Below, in pieces: positions 50,290 to 59,962 of a DNA stretch of 64,000 bases. Under the pieces are notes generated by a model. It worked only from the letters and a program-made list of their open reading frames with translations. It ran no database searches and was not told the DNA's origin. This stretch comes from Gemmatimonas aurantiaca (GTDB lineage: Bacteria > Gemmatimonadota > Gemmatimonadetes > Gemmatimonadales > Gemmatimonadaceae). Made by a program: the position numbers and the translations under genes. Where the stretch lies: the NCBI RefSeq assembly GCF_037190085.1, contig NZ_JBBCJO010000013.1, positions 11,647 to 75,646 of the forward strand, read 5' to 3'. Within the stretch, counting starts at the first letter, position 1, and every line of letters begins with the position of its first letter.

Positions 50290-53200
50290 TCAGCGTTTCC
50301 GCGCCTGCCTCTGCTTCCCCGTCGGCAGCGCTCCTCGTGCCGTCCGCGCTCCCGGCGCGGGCTCGAGCGAGATCGTGCCCTGGCTCCGCGCCGCAGCCAG
50401 CAGCGAGCCGCTGCCGGTGCCTGTGACGAGGGTGCTGTTGTACCCCACCGCGAAGGCGCCGCCGGTGCCGCTCGGCGAGCCGGTCACCGCCCACAGCAGG
50501 TCGGTCGTGCCGCTGCTCATGCTGCTCCACGACGTGCCGTTGAAACGCAGGATCGTGCCCGCTTCACCGGTGACATAGAGATCGCCGGCGCTCTGTCCCC
50601 AGACGCTCGTGAGCACACGGGAGGTGCCGGTGCTCACCGAACTCCAGCTGCTGCCCGATGAGCTGTAGGCCAGTCCCGTGGTGCCGGCCGAGCTGGCGCC
50701 GACGGCCACGAGGTTGGACGCGCTGCCTGCCCAGATGCCGGCGATGGTGCCCGATGCCGGGGTGTTCATCGACGACCAGCTCGTGCCGTTGAAGCGCATC
50801 ACCACACCGTTCTCGCCCGACACGTACACGTCGGACGCCGACGAGCCGAACACCGACCAGAGTGCGCCGGACGCCGTGGCCACCACGCTCCATCCCGAAC
50901 CGTTGTAGCGCAGCACCTGACCGGTGGACGTCACCGCGAACACATTGCTGGCGCTCGACCCCCAGATCCCGTACACCGATCCCGACGACGGGAAGGACAT
51001 GGCGGACCAGCTGCTGCCGTTCCAGCGCAGCATGGTGCCGTGGTCGCCACCGGCAAACGCATCGCTGGCGCTGCTGCCCCAGACCGTGTTGAGCGTGCTC
51101 GTCGTGGGCGTGGTCTGACGGCTCCAGGTACTGCCGTTCCAGCGGTAGATGAACCCGAACTCGCCCACGGCCCAACTGTTGGTCGAGCCGGTCGTCCATG
51201 CGTCGATCAGATCGGGGGCCGCATTGAGCGTTTCCCAGCTCGTCGACGGTGTGCGCATGACGACACCACGCTGCCCGCCCACGACCACGTTGCCCGACCC
51301 GTCCATCGCCACGGCAAAGAGACGGGGGGCGTACGGGGTGGAGAGCGTCGACAGCGTCGAACCGTTCAACGCCAGTGCACCGTCATCGGACGCGATCACC
51401 ATGCGTCCCCCGTTGGCGGAACTCCCGGCGACCCCGAACAGATCGGCGATCAGGCTGCCGGTCGACACGCGCGTCCACTGGCTGCCGTTGTAGCGCAACA
51501 CCGTACCGAACGTGCCCACGACAACCACATCGTTCGCCGACGTGCCCGCGACACTGTACAGGGTCTCGGTCGTGCCCGAACTCTGCGCGCTCCACGACGA
51601 ACCGCTGTAGCGCAGCACCGTTCCACTGGTGCCCACGGCAAAGGCCACCCCGCCCGTCGACCAGACACCCGACAGCGCTTCACTCGTGCCCGTGCTCGTC
51701 GTGCTCCACGACGATCCGTTGTATCGGAGCGCGGTGCCGTTGGCGCCCACCACGAAGCCCACCGAACTGTTCTCGAGATACACGCCATAGAGCGTTTGCG
51801 CCGTGCCGCTGCTCATGGTGCTCCAGGAGGACCCGTTGAAGCGCACGATCACCCCATTCGTGCCCACGGCGATGGCGTGACTGCCGCTGGTGGCGGCGAC
51901 CGCCACGAAGCGTGTGTTGTAACTCGCCCCCGTCGCCGACAGCGACCACGTGGAGCCGTTGTAGCGATAGACATTGCCCAGCGAGTTCACGGCAAAGATC
52001 GTCGACGCATCGACCGCGTCCAGCGCCACCACGTCTTCATGCAACGCCCCACCCAATCGTGTGCTCGACCAGCTCGTGACCAACTGCGTGGGCGGCGGCG
52101 GTGACGCGCTGATCGTGATCGCGGCCGTGGCGCGTTTGGTGGTGTCCACCGTGGACAGCACCGTGATTGTGGCGTTGCCCGTGCCGAGTCCGGTGACGAG
52201 TCCGGCGAAATTCACGCTGGCCACCGAAGGATTGCTGCTGCGGTAACTCACGGCCGCCGACAGCGACCCCTGTGTCACCACCGCGGGAGTCAATTGCACG
52301 GTCTGGCCGACACCGATCGTCGCCGTACTCGGCGTCACGCTCACCGATTGGATGGCCGGTGCGACCGTCACTGCGACCGAGGCCTGTCTGGTGGTGTCGG
52401 CCACCGCGACGGCGGTGACCGTGGTGGTGCCGAAGCCCACGGCCGTGACGACACCGGTCGGCGAGACGGTCACGATCGTCGCGTCCCCACTCCGCCAGGT
52501 CACGGCCGTGCTCTGGCCACTTTCCGCCGACACCGACGCGGAGAACGTGCGTTGCTCACCGAGCGTGAGCGAAGCGGAGGCGGGCGTGATCGTCACCAGT
52601 GGCGCATTGCGCACGGTGACCGCGGCGGTGGCGCGCTTGGTGGTGTCCGCGGCAGCCAGCGCGGTGATGGTGGCCGAACCCTGGGTGCCGCCCGTCACGA
52701 TACCGGTGGCCGACACACTCGCGATGGACGCATTGCTCGAACGCCAGATCAGCGTGGCGGATACCCCTGGATCGCCGGTCACCGCACCCACGAGCGGACG
52801 CGATTCACCCGGCGCCACGGTGAGCGCGGCGGGGGTGATGGTCACACCCCGCACGGTCGGCGTGACTTCCACGGTGATGGTGGCGGAGCGTGAGGTGTCG
52901 GCCACCGACGTTGCGGTGATGGTGGTGTTGCCGAATCCCACCGCCGAGATGAGTCCCGCGGGCGATACGGTGGCGACGGCGGTGTTGGCGGACTGCCAGG
53001 TGACCGCGGTGCTCACACCGGCATCGGCTTTCACGGTGACGGTGGCCTGTCGCGTCTGACCGATGGTGAGGAAGACACTGGACGGAGAAACCGTCACCAC
53101 CGGTGCGTAGCGCACGGTGACGAGTGAGGTCGCCCGGCGTGTCGTATCCGCTTCCGCGATGGCGGTGATGATCGCGGTGCCCACGGTGTTCGCGGTCACC

Positions 53201-54594
53201 AGACCCGTTTCACTCACCGAGGCCACGGCGCCGTTGCTGGAACGCCAGATCACCGCGCGCGAAGCACCCGCATCGGCAGACACGGTAGCCGTCAGCTGTC
53301 GCGTGTCTTCGAGGAACATCGAGACCGCACTGGGCGTGAGATCGAGATCCCGCACGACCGGCACGATGTCGATCATCGCGGAACCACGTCGTGTGGTGTC
53401 CGCCACGGAAACGGCCGTGATCGTGGTGCTGCCCTGCGAGACACCGGTGACCATGCCATTCTGGGCCACCATGGCGATGGCCGGATTGTCGGACCGCCAG
53501 GTGACGGCCGTGCTCAGCCCTGCTTCGATCACCACGCGGGCGCTCAGTGTGCGTGTTTCGCCGGCCCCCAGCGTGGCGCTGGCGGGCGTGACGGTGACCG
53601 TACGGGCCGGGCGCACTTCGAGACGCACGGAATCCTGCAGACGCGGATCGATCGCGGAGGTAAGGCGCAGTGTCGTGGTGCCGGTGGTGATGGCGGTGAC
53701 GACACCGGCGTCGGAGATCGACGCCACGGTCGGCTGACTGCTGCTCCAGACCACGTCGCGGGACTGCGTGCTGTCCACATCGACACTGCTGTTGAGCGTC
53801 GCCTCGTCGCCCATCCACAACATGGCGGGTGCGCCCACGATACGGACGCTGCGTGCCGGCATGATGGTGAGCAGCGCCGACGCCGAGATGCGCGCATCGG
53901 CCACGGCGGTGGCACGAACCACGGCACTGCCAGGACCCACGCCCGTCACCACGCCGCTGCTCGACACCGTCGCGACGCCCGGATTGTCGCTGGCCCAACG
54001 CACATCGGGTACGGTGCCCTGATCGGCGTCGAGTGCGGCCACGAGCGTGATCTGATCGCCGGCCCGCAAGCTGCCCGTGACTGGTGTGACCGAAAGTCCA
54101 CGCACCGCGAGCACCTGCACGGCGATGTCCTGCACGAAGCCCGCGATCTGCGCGCGGATGGTGGTGCGTCCCGGCGCGCGCGCGGTGATCACGGCGGTCG
54201 TGCCTGCGCCCGCCACGTCGGCCACGGTGATGTCCGCGCTCGACCAGTTCACCGATGCGCCGCTGATCGCGGCGCCGGAGGCATTGCGTACGGTGGCATT
54301 GATCTGTTCGGACGCGCCGATGGCGCCCAGGCTCACGGCGCTCGTGGAGAGATCCAGTCGTGCCGGCGCGCCGCCCGTGCTGCCGCCGCCGCCGCCGCCC
54401 GATCCCGCGACGGAGTCCGCGCCGCCCGCGCACGCCGTGGTCCACAACAGCGCGAGCATCGCGAAGAACATCGCGGTGGATGTGCGCGCGAAAGTATGTG
54501 CGGATATCGGCGCGCAAACACGCGCGGACACACGCGCGAGTGCACGCAATGAACGGCCAGGCAGCGCGGACGTGGGCACACGGCGCGCAGGCAT
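50290..54594 (-). CDS. Large surface lipoprotein: nine Big2-type Ig domains plus beta-propeller
   Basis: From ATG 54594 the product is 1434 residues. A signal region ends in a lipobox (LALLWTTAC, C55). A glycine run follows, then nine tandem Ig-like domains of about 83 residues (about 80-830), each with a VTVTPASATL-type first strand, WRSSNPAIASV-like core and TGVVTAVGxGxTTITA end, as in bacterial Big2 domains. Residues about 840-1400 hold a propeller of some 12 repeats containing WNGSTWS or similar. It ends with a basic tail (GKQRQARKR). A role in adhesion or polymer binding at the surface is likely. The start is uncertain (ATG 54621 and a frame to 54726 are alternatives). It is paralogous to the next gene on the same strand. 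Confidence 0.88.
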   Translation of the reverse strand: MPARRVPTSALPGRSLRALARVSARVCAPISAHTFARTSTAMFFAMLALLWTTACAGGADSVAGSGGGGGGSTGGAPARLDLSTSAVSLGAIGASEQINATVRNASGAAISGASVNWSSADITVADVAGAGTTAVITARAPGRTTIRAQIAGFVQDIAVQVLAVRGLSVTPVTGSLRAGDQITLVAALDADQGTVPDVRWASDNPGVATVSSSGVVTGVGPGSAVVRATAVADARISASALLTIMPARSVRIVGAPAMLWMGDEATLNSSVDVDSTQSRDVVWSSSQPTVASISDAGVVTAITTGTTTLRLTSAIDPRLQDSVRLEVRPARTVTVTPASATLGAGETRTLSARVVIEAGLSTAVTWRSDNPAIAMVAQNGMVTGVSQGSTTITAVSVADTTRRGSAMIDIVPVVRDLDLTPSAVSMFLEDTRQLTATVSADAGASRAVIWRSSNGAVASVSETGLVTANTVGTAIITAIAEADTTRRATSLVTVRYAPVVTVSPSSVFLTIGQTRQATVTVKADAGVSTAVTWQSANTAVATVSPAGLISAVGFGNTTITATSVADTSRSATITVEVTPTVRGVTITPAALTVAPGESRPLVGAVTGDPGVSATLIWRSSNASIASVSATGIVTGGTQGSATITALAAADTTKRATAAVTVRNAPLVTITPASASLTLGEQRTFSASVSAESGQSTAVTWRSGDATIVTVSPTGVVTAVGFGTTTVTAVAVADTTRQASVAVTVAPAIQSVSVTPSTATIGVGQTVQLTPAVVTQGSLSAAVSYRSSNPSVASVNFAGLVTGLGTGNATITVLSTVDTTKRATAAITISASPPPPTQLVTSWSSTRLGGALHEDVVALDAVDASTIFAVNSLGNVYRYNGSTWSLSATGASYNTRFVAVAATSGSHAIAVGTNGVIVRFNGSSWSTMSSGTAQTLYGVYLENSSVGFVVGANGTALRYNGSSWSTTSTGTSEALSGVWSTGGVAFAVGTSGTVLRYSGSSWSAQSSGTTETLYSVAGTSANDVVVVGTFGTVLRYNGSQWTRVSTGSLIADLFGVAGSSANGGRMVIASDDGALALNGSTLSTLSTPYAPRLFAVAMDGSGNVVVGGQRGVVMRTPSTSWETLNAAPDLIDAWTTGSTNSWAVGEFGFIYRWNGSTWSRQTTPTTSTLNTVWGSSASDAFAGGDHGTMLRWNGSSWSAMSFPSSGSVYGIWGSSASNVFAVTSTGQVLRYNGSGWSVVATASGALWSVFGSSASDVYVSGENGVVMRFNGTSWSSMNTPASGTIAGIWAGSASNLVAVGASSAGTTGLAYSSSGSSWSSVSTGTSRVLTSVWGQSAGDLYVTGEAGTILRFNGTSWSSMSSGTTDLLWAVTGSPSGTGGAFAVGYNSTLVTGTGSGSLLAAARSQGTISLEPAPGARTARGALPTGKQRQARKR

Positions 54595-54796
54595 GGCATT
54601 CAACGGGGAGAAGGCGGACATGGCAAAGCAGGAAATCCAGGAAGCGCAGAAACTTCGGGTTCGCTTCTTGGACGACCCACTCACGCTGTCGGCACGTCTC
54701 GTGTGCGCCGCCTCACGCAGTGTCACACAGACGGCACAATCGTTACGTCAAGGGAAAAGCGACGACGGATATGGCGTTTGACTACCGACAAAAAAA

Positions 54797-54918
54797 CAAA
54801 CTGCTTTACCGCGGATTGGGCGGATGACACGGATTTGCACGGATCAAACGGGGGAGTGTTTCCCGTAGTTATCCGCGTTCATCCGTGTCATCCGCCCAAT
54901 CCGCAGCAAGGCAGTTTG
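54797..54918. repeat. 120-bp near-perfect hairpin between the two Big2-propeller genes
   Basis: The arm CAAACTGCTTTACCGCGGAT TGGGCGG... at the left pairs with ...CCGCCCAATCCGCAGCAAGG ending GCAGTTTG at the right, over about 45 bp including GATGACACGGAT / ATCCGTGTCATC. The loop side holds ACGGGGGA and TTTCCCGTAGTT. It is the only notable content of the 353-bp gap between the paralogues and may act as a terminator for the upstream gene. Confidence 0.88.
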
Positions 54919-54947
54919 CTGTTGCTGTTCGCTGTTGGCGATCTCGC

Positions 54948-57872
54948 CTACAATCGACGTCGGGCACGCTTCTCACCCGCCGGCAGTGGCCCGCGTCGCA
55001 CCACCGCACCACGCGCCGGCTCGAGCGCGGCACGCGCATCGATACCACCGACACCGTCCGTGATCGCGGCACGCAACGCCGCGCTGCTCAGCGAGCCCGC
55101 CACGATCGTCCCGTTGTAGCCCACCGCGAATGCACCGCCCACCGCGTTCGGAGCACCGGATACGCTCCACAGGAGATCGGTCGTGCCGGTCGTCATGGAC
55201 TGCCACGACGCCCCGTCGTAATGCAGCAGTGTGCCCGCGTCACCGGTGACATAGAGATCCAGCAGACTCGGACCCCAGATGGACGTGAGCAGGCGCGTCG
55301 ATCCCACATTCATCGCACTCCATGCCGTCCCGTTCCAGTTGTAGGCCACACCCGCCGATCCCGAGGCGTTCGCACCCACCACATACAGTCCCGTCGGACC
55401 GGTCGTCCACAATCCGGCCAGCGTGCCGTTCACCGGCGATGGGAGCGCGCTCCACGTCGTGCCACTGAGGCGCCATACGGCACCGTTTTCACCCGAGGCA
55501 AACAGATCGTTCGCCCCATAGCCGTACGCCGCCCACAGCGGGTTCGGCGTGGTGGTGGACACACTCCACGTCACGCCGTTGAACTTCAGCACTTCGCCCA
55601 TGGACGTGGCCGCATACACGTTGGAACTGCTCGTGCCCCACAGCGCGTACACTGCCCCCGTGCTCGGGAAGGTCATCGCACTCCAGGTGCTGCCGTTCCA
55701 TCTCAACATCGTGCCGTTCTCGCCGCCCGCGAACGCGTCATTGGCCCCGGGTGCCCACACCGCATCCAGTGTGACCGTCGTGGGCGTCGTCTGCCGGGTC
55801 CACGTCGTGCCGTTCCAGCGATAGATCGAACCGAACTCCCCCACCGCCCACGCGTTGTCGGCGGCCGTCGTCCAGACGTCGAGCAGGTCGGGCGCCAGAT
55901 TGAGCGTGGTCCACGAAGCACCACCTCGCATCACCACACCGCGCTGTCCGGTGGCCCACACCGCACCCGAAGCATCCATGCCCACGCCGTACAATCGTGG
56001 CGCATAGGGCGTGCGTTCCACGGTCACCGTATTCACGTCCACACGCGCCACGCCGTCGTCACCGACGATGTACCGACGTCCATCGTTGGCCGCCGAGCCG
56101 GTGATCGCGTAGAACCCGCCCGAGAGTCCCGCCGATGGCAGGGTGCTCCAGATGGTGCCGTTCCAGCGCAGAATGGTGCCCTGAGCGCCCACGATCACCA
56201 CATCCGTGACGTTGAGTCCGTGCACGCCGTACAGTGTCTCGCCGGTGGGCACCGTCACACGCGACCAGGTGGTGCCGGAACGCCGCAGCACCTCGCCGTC
56301 CGCCCCCACGGCATACACCACGCCATCGCCCGCCCACACGCCGTTCAGCGCGGACGTGGAACCGGCACTTTCCGTGGACCACGCCGTGCCGTTCCAGCGA
56401 AGCACCGTGCCGCCGGAGCCCACGGCCCAGGCCGAGCCCGCGCTCTCCATCCAGACCCCGTACAACGCCCGGGTGGTGCCCGACGTCATCGCGCTCCACG
56501 CCGTGCCGTTCCAGCGCACGATCACTCCGTTCGCGCCAACCGCCAGCAGATTGGTGGTGCCCACACCGTGCAGGGCGTAGAACATGGTGTTGTAGGTACT
56601 GCCCCGCGCGCTCACGGCCCATGTGGTGCCGTTCCAGCGCAGGATGTCGCCCGTGACATTCACCACGAAGGCGTTGTTGGCGTCGAACGGGGCCACCGCC
56701 ACGACATCGTCGTACAGCACGCCACTCAGACGGGCCGACGTCCAGCGATTGGCGAGACGCGGCACGACGTTCACCGTGACCGTGTCCCACTTCGAACCAT
56801 CGGCCACCGCCGCGGCCGTGATGAGCGTCTTGCCGGCGCTCACGCCGGTGACCACGCCCGTGGCGCTCACCGTGGCGATGGCCGGCGCGCTCGATGTCCA
56901 CGACAACGCCGTGTTGACACCGGGATCGGCACTCACCGTGCCGGTGAGCGCCACGCTGGTGGTGGGATTCACACTCACATTGCGCTGCGCGATGGACACC
57001 GTGATCGGACGCGCGGGCACGGTGATCGTGGCCGTGGCGCGCCGGGTGGTGTCCACAGTGGAGAGCACCGTGATGGTCGCGTTGCCCAACGCCACCGCCG
57101 TCACCAGCCCCGTGCCGTTCACGGTGGCGATGGCCGGATTGCTGGTCCGCCAGGTCACGGTCTGTGCGACGCCGGCGTCGGCGTTCACCGTGGCGGCGAG
57201 TTGCCGGGTATCGCCGATGAACACCGATGCCGCGGTGGGTGAGACCGCCACCGACCGCACCACGGGGACGACGTTCACCACGGCCGTGCCGCGCAGCGTG
57301 GTGTCGGCGGTGGAGATGGCCTGGATCTGGGTGGTGCCCTGGGCCACGCCGGTCACGACACCGGTGGACGACACCGTGGCGATGGTGGTGGCCACGCTGC
57401 GCCAGGTGACCGTGGTCGGCAGCCCGGGGTCGATCTGCACCGTGGCGGTGAGGCGCACCGTCTGCCCGGTGCCCACGCTGGCCGTGCCCGGATCGATGAG
57501 GATGTTCCGGGCCGGCTGCACCGTGATGGTGGCCGTGCCGCTCTGACGGGCATCGGCCACCGCGGTCGCGCGTATGACGGCGGTGCCGGTGCCCACCGCG
57601 GTCACCACACCCGCGGCGGACACCGTGGCCAGCGTCGGACTCTCGGAGCTCCAGGTGACCGAAGTCCCGGCGCCGTTGATCGCGTCCACCAGCGCCGTCA
57701 GGGTCTGGGTTTCGCCCACCCGCAGCGTGGCCGCGGCGGGCGTGACGCTGACGCCCCGCACGGTCGGCACCGGGGGCTCCACGACGGGTCCGTCACTCCC
57801 CCCGCCCCCACACGCCGCGAGTAACCAGAGACCGAGGGCGGCACTACCTGTGCGGAGACGGAGAGACGACAT
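54948..57872 (-). CDS. Surface lipoprotein: four Big2-type Ig domains plus beta-propeller
   Basis: The 974-residue paralogue of the neighbouring larger protein. A short signal with lipobox LLAAC (C21) is followed by a Gly/Pro linker and four Ig-like domains (about 39-120, 122-205, 208-290, 293-375). The propeller covers about 380-945 with repeats of RWNGTTW or RWNGTAW type, spaced by about 45 residues. Propeller sequences align closely with the neighbour (YAPRLYGVGMDASG against YAPRLFAVAMDGSG), but this protein has five fewer Ig domains. It shares a basic C-terminal tail (GEKRARRRL). A hairpin repeat separates the two genes. Function is probably surface binding; ligand unknown. Confidence 0.9.
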   Translation of the reverse strand: MSSLRLRTGSAALGLWLLAACGGGGSDGPVVEPPVPTVRGVSVTPAAATLRVGETQTLTALVDAINGAGTSVTWSSESPTLATVSAAGVVTAVGTGTAVIRATAVADARQSGTATITVQPARNILIDPGTASVGTGQTVRLTATVQIDPGLPTTVTWRSVATTIATVSSTGVVTGVAQGTTQIQAISTADTTLRGTAVVNVVPVVRSVAVSPTAASVFIGDTRQLAATVNADAGVAQTVTWRTSNPAIATVNGTGLVTAVALGNATITVLSTVDTTRRATATITVPARPITVSIAQRNVSVNPTTSVALTGTVSADPGVNTALSWTSSAPAIATVSATGVVTGVSAGKTLITAAAVADGSKWDTVTVNVVPRLANRWTSARLSGVLYDDVVAVAPFDANNAFVVNVTGDILRWNGTTWAVSARGSTYNTMFYALHGVGTTNLLAVGANGVIVRWNGTAWSAMTSGTTRALYGVWMESAGSAWAVGSGGTVLRWNGTAWSTESAGSTSALNGVWAGDGVVYAVGADGEVLRRSGTTWSRVTVPTGETLYGVHGLNVTDVVIVGAQGTILRWNGTIWSTLPSAGLSGGFYAITGSAANDGRRYIVGDDGVARVDVNTVTVERTPYAPRLYGVGMDASGAVWATGQRGVVMRGGASWTTLNLAPDLLDVWTTAADNAWAVGEFGSIYRWNGTTWTRQTTPTTVTLDAVWAPGANDAFAGGENGTMLRWNGSTWSAMTFPSTGAVYALWGTSSSNVYAATSMGEVLKFNGVTWSVSTTTPNPLWAAYGYGANDLFASGENGAVWRLSGTTWSALPSPVNGTLAGLWTTGPTGLYVVGANASGSAGVAYNWNGTAWSAMNVGSTRLLTSIWGPSLLDLYVTGDAGTLLHYDGASWQSMTTGTTDLLWSVSGAPNAVGGAFAVGYNGTIVAGSLSSAALRAAITDGVGGIDARAALEPARGAVVRRGPLPAGEKRARRRL

Positions 57873-57918
57873 ACCGGGACCGGAGAAAGAAGGCGCGGGC
57901 GGGCGCCTGCGACGGCGC

Positions 57919-59814
57919 CTACGATTTGGCGGAATGCTCCTGCGCGACGCTGCGCGGCGCCGTCATGGCCGCCGGATTCAGGATCTCGTCGAGCTGGGCG
58001 CGGGTGAGCAGCTCCCGTTCCAGCACGATGTCGAACACGCCCCGGCCGCTCGACAGCGCGGTCCGTGCCACGTCGGTTGCTGCTTCATAGCCAATGACGG
58101 GCACGAGGGCCGTCACGATGCCGATGGAATGTTCAACAAAGTGACGCATCCTGTCAGCGTTGGCTGTGATCCCGGTGACACATCGCTCGCGCAGCACCGC
58201 GCAGGCGTTCCGCAGCATGTCGATGCCCCGGAGCAGGCGATAGGCGATCACCGGCTCGAACGCATTGAGCTGGAGCTGTCCCGCCTCGGCCGCCATGGTC
58301 ACCGTCACGTCGCCGCCGATCACGTCGAAGCAGACCTGGTTCACCACCTCGGGGATGACGGGGTTCACCTTGCCCGGCATGATGGACGAGCCCGGCTGCA
58401 TGGCCGGCAGGTTGATCTCGCCGAAACCCGCCCGCGGGCCCGACGACAGGAGACGCAGGTCGTTGCAGATCTTCGACAGCTTGGTCGCCGTACGCTTGAG
58501 CACGCCGGACAGCTGCACGAAGGCGCCGGTATCGCTGGTGGCTTCCACCAGATCGGGCGCCGTGAGGACGGGCACCTCCGACACCGCCGCCAGATGTTTC
58601 GCCACCAGATCGGCGTATCCCGGCGGGGCGTTGATGCCCGTGCCGATGGCGGTGGCGCCCAGGTTGATCTCGCGGATCAGCGACTGCGCCTCGGCCAGCC
58701 GGTCCACGTCCTCGCGCAGCGTGTGCGCGAAGGCGTTGAACTCCTGTCCCAGCGTCATCGGCACCGCGTCCTGCATCTGCGTACGGCCCATCTTGAGCAG
58801 CGGCGCGAACTCCGTGCCCTTCTCCTCGAACGCATCGGCCAGCCGCGCCAGCTCGGCTCGGAACCCGGCCAGACTCCTGTGCAGCGCGATGCGCACGGCC
58901 GTGGGATAAACGTCGTTCGTGGACTGACTCAGGTTCACGTGGTCGTTCGGGCCCACGACCTGATACGTCCCCCGTGGCTCGTTGAGCAGCTCCAGCGCCC
59001 GGTTGGCGATGACTTCGTTGGCGTTCATGTTCGTCGACGTGCCCGCCCCACCCTGGATCATGTCCACCAGGAAGTGTTCGTGGTGCCGGCCGGCCTTGAT
59101 CTCGCGCGCAGCCCGCACGATGACGTCGGCCACGGCGGGGTCCAGCAGCCCCAGTTCCCGATTGGTGAGCGCCGCGGCTTCCTTGACCGTGGCCAGCGCT
59201 TCGATGAGCACCGGGAATTCGCGCAGCGGAATGCCGGTGATGGGGAAGTTCTCGAGCGCCCGCAGCGTCTGGACGCCGTAGAGCGCCTCGTAGGGTACCT
59301 CCCGCTCACCCAGCAGGTCGTGCTCCAGACGCGTGCGGTGCCCGCCGAAGCCCAGGGTGCGGCCGCGGCCCACGAGCGTGGCGTCGGCGCGCCGCAGGCG
59401 GTCGGAGATGGCCCGCGCCGCGCGCGCCACGAGGGCGGCGTACAACTGCGGGGCTTCGCGCGTGATGTCGTCGAGCTGAGCGCGTGAGAGCAGCACGGCC
59501 TTGCCGGGCATGATGACCCGGGCCGTGGTGCCGTGATTGCTGTCGTCGAGCAGCAGGCCTTCTCCCACGGCCTCGCCGGGACCGAGGGTCACCAGGCGCG
59601 TGGAGCGGCCGTCGGCGGATTTCTCGATGGCCACCGCGCCGCTGATGAGAATGGCGAAGCGCTGGCGGGGTTCGCCTTCGTTGAAGATGGTCTCGTCGGC
59701 CACCAGATCGTGCGGCGTGACGTGACGGGAGAGTTTCCAGAGGTGCGCGTCGGTGAACCCGTCGAGGAAGAGGGTTTCGCGCAGCTGATCGGCAATGGCG
59801 GCCGGTGTGGTCAT
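57919..59814 (-). CDS. aspA: Aspartate ammonia-lyase with N-terminal cyclic-nucleotide-binding-type domain
   Basis: The 631-residue fusion begins with a cNMP-binding-type beta-roll (about 12-140, FNEGEPRQRFAILISGAVAIE, then GPGEAVGEGLLLDD). A complete aspartase follows: RLEHDLLGEREVPYEALYGVQT (162-183), QGGAGTSTNMNANEV, NDHVNLSQSTNDVYPT, and the catalytic loop GSSIMPGKVNPVIPE at about 474-488. Its VVNQVCFDVIGGD continuation distinguishes aspartase from fumarase. It deaminates L-aspartate to fumarate. In the phosphate-binding cassette the usual Arg-Ser/Thr is replaced by HGTTAR, so cAMP binding may be lost or altered. Fusion suggests direct allosteric control. It is divergent from an asparaginase-family gene, 148 bases apart. 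Confidence 0.95.
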   Translation of the reverse strand: MTTPAAIADQLRETLFLDGFTDAHLWKLSRHVTPHDLVADETIFNEGEPRQRFAILISGAVAIEKSADGRSTRLVTLGPGEAVGEGLLLDDSNHGTTARVIMPGKAVLLSRAQLDDITREAPQLYAALVARAARAISDRLRRADATLVGRGRTLGFGGHRTRLEHDLLGEREVPYEALYGVQTLRALENFPITGIPLREFPVLIEALATVKEAAALTNRELGLLDPAVADVIVRAAREIKAGRHHEHFLVDMIQGGAGTSTNMNANEVIANRALELLNEPRGTYQVVGPNDHVNLSQSTNDVYPTAVRIALHRSLAGFRAELARLADAFEEKGTEFAPLLKMGRTQMQDAVPMTLGQEFNAFAHTLREDVDRLAEAQSLIREINLGATAIGTGINAPPGYADLVAKHLAAVSEVPVLTAPDLVEATSDTGAFVQLSGVLKRTATKLSKICNDLRLLSSGPRAGFGEINLPAMQPGSSIMPGKVNPVIPEVVNQVCFDVIGGDVTVTMAAEAGQLQLNAFEPVIAYRLLRGIDMLRNACAVLRERCVTGITANADRMRHFVEHSIGIVTALVPVIGYEAATDVARTALSSGRGVFDIVLERELLTRAQLDEILNPAAMTAPRSVAQEHSAKS

Positions 59815-59962
59815 GGTCGAAATGGGAGGTGGGAAACGGCACTGACATTCTGACGGTCCAGCGCGACTCTCGCCACCGGGGCGCAGCCGCGATATCGTCG
59901 GGTCAGCCGATTGGCCGTGGCTCTTCTACTGCAGTCTGCACCCTCTCTGTTCCGGAGTGTCG

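Noticed and set aside
54885..57242. 785-codon plus-strand frame opposite the smaller Big2-propeller gene
   Set aside because: Arg/His-rich, no signal or domain; a shadow of the repetitive threonine- and valine-rich gene opposite.
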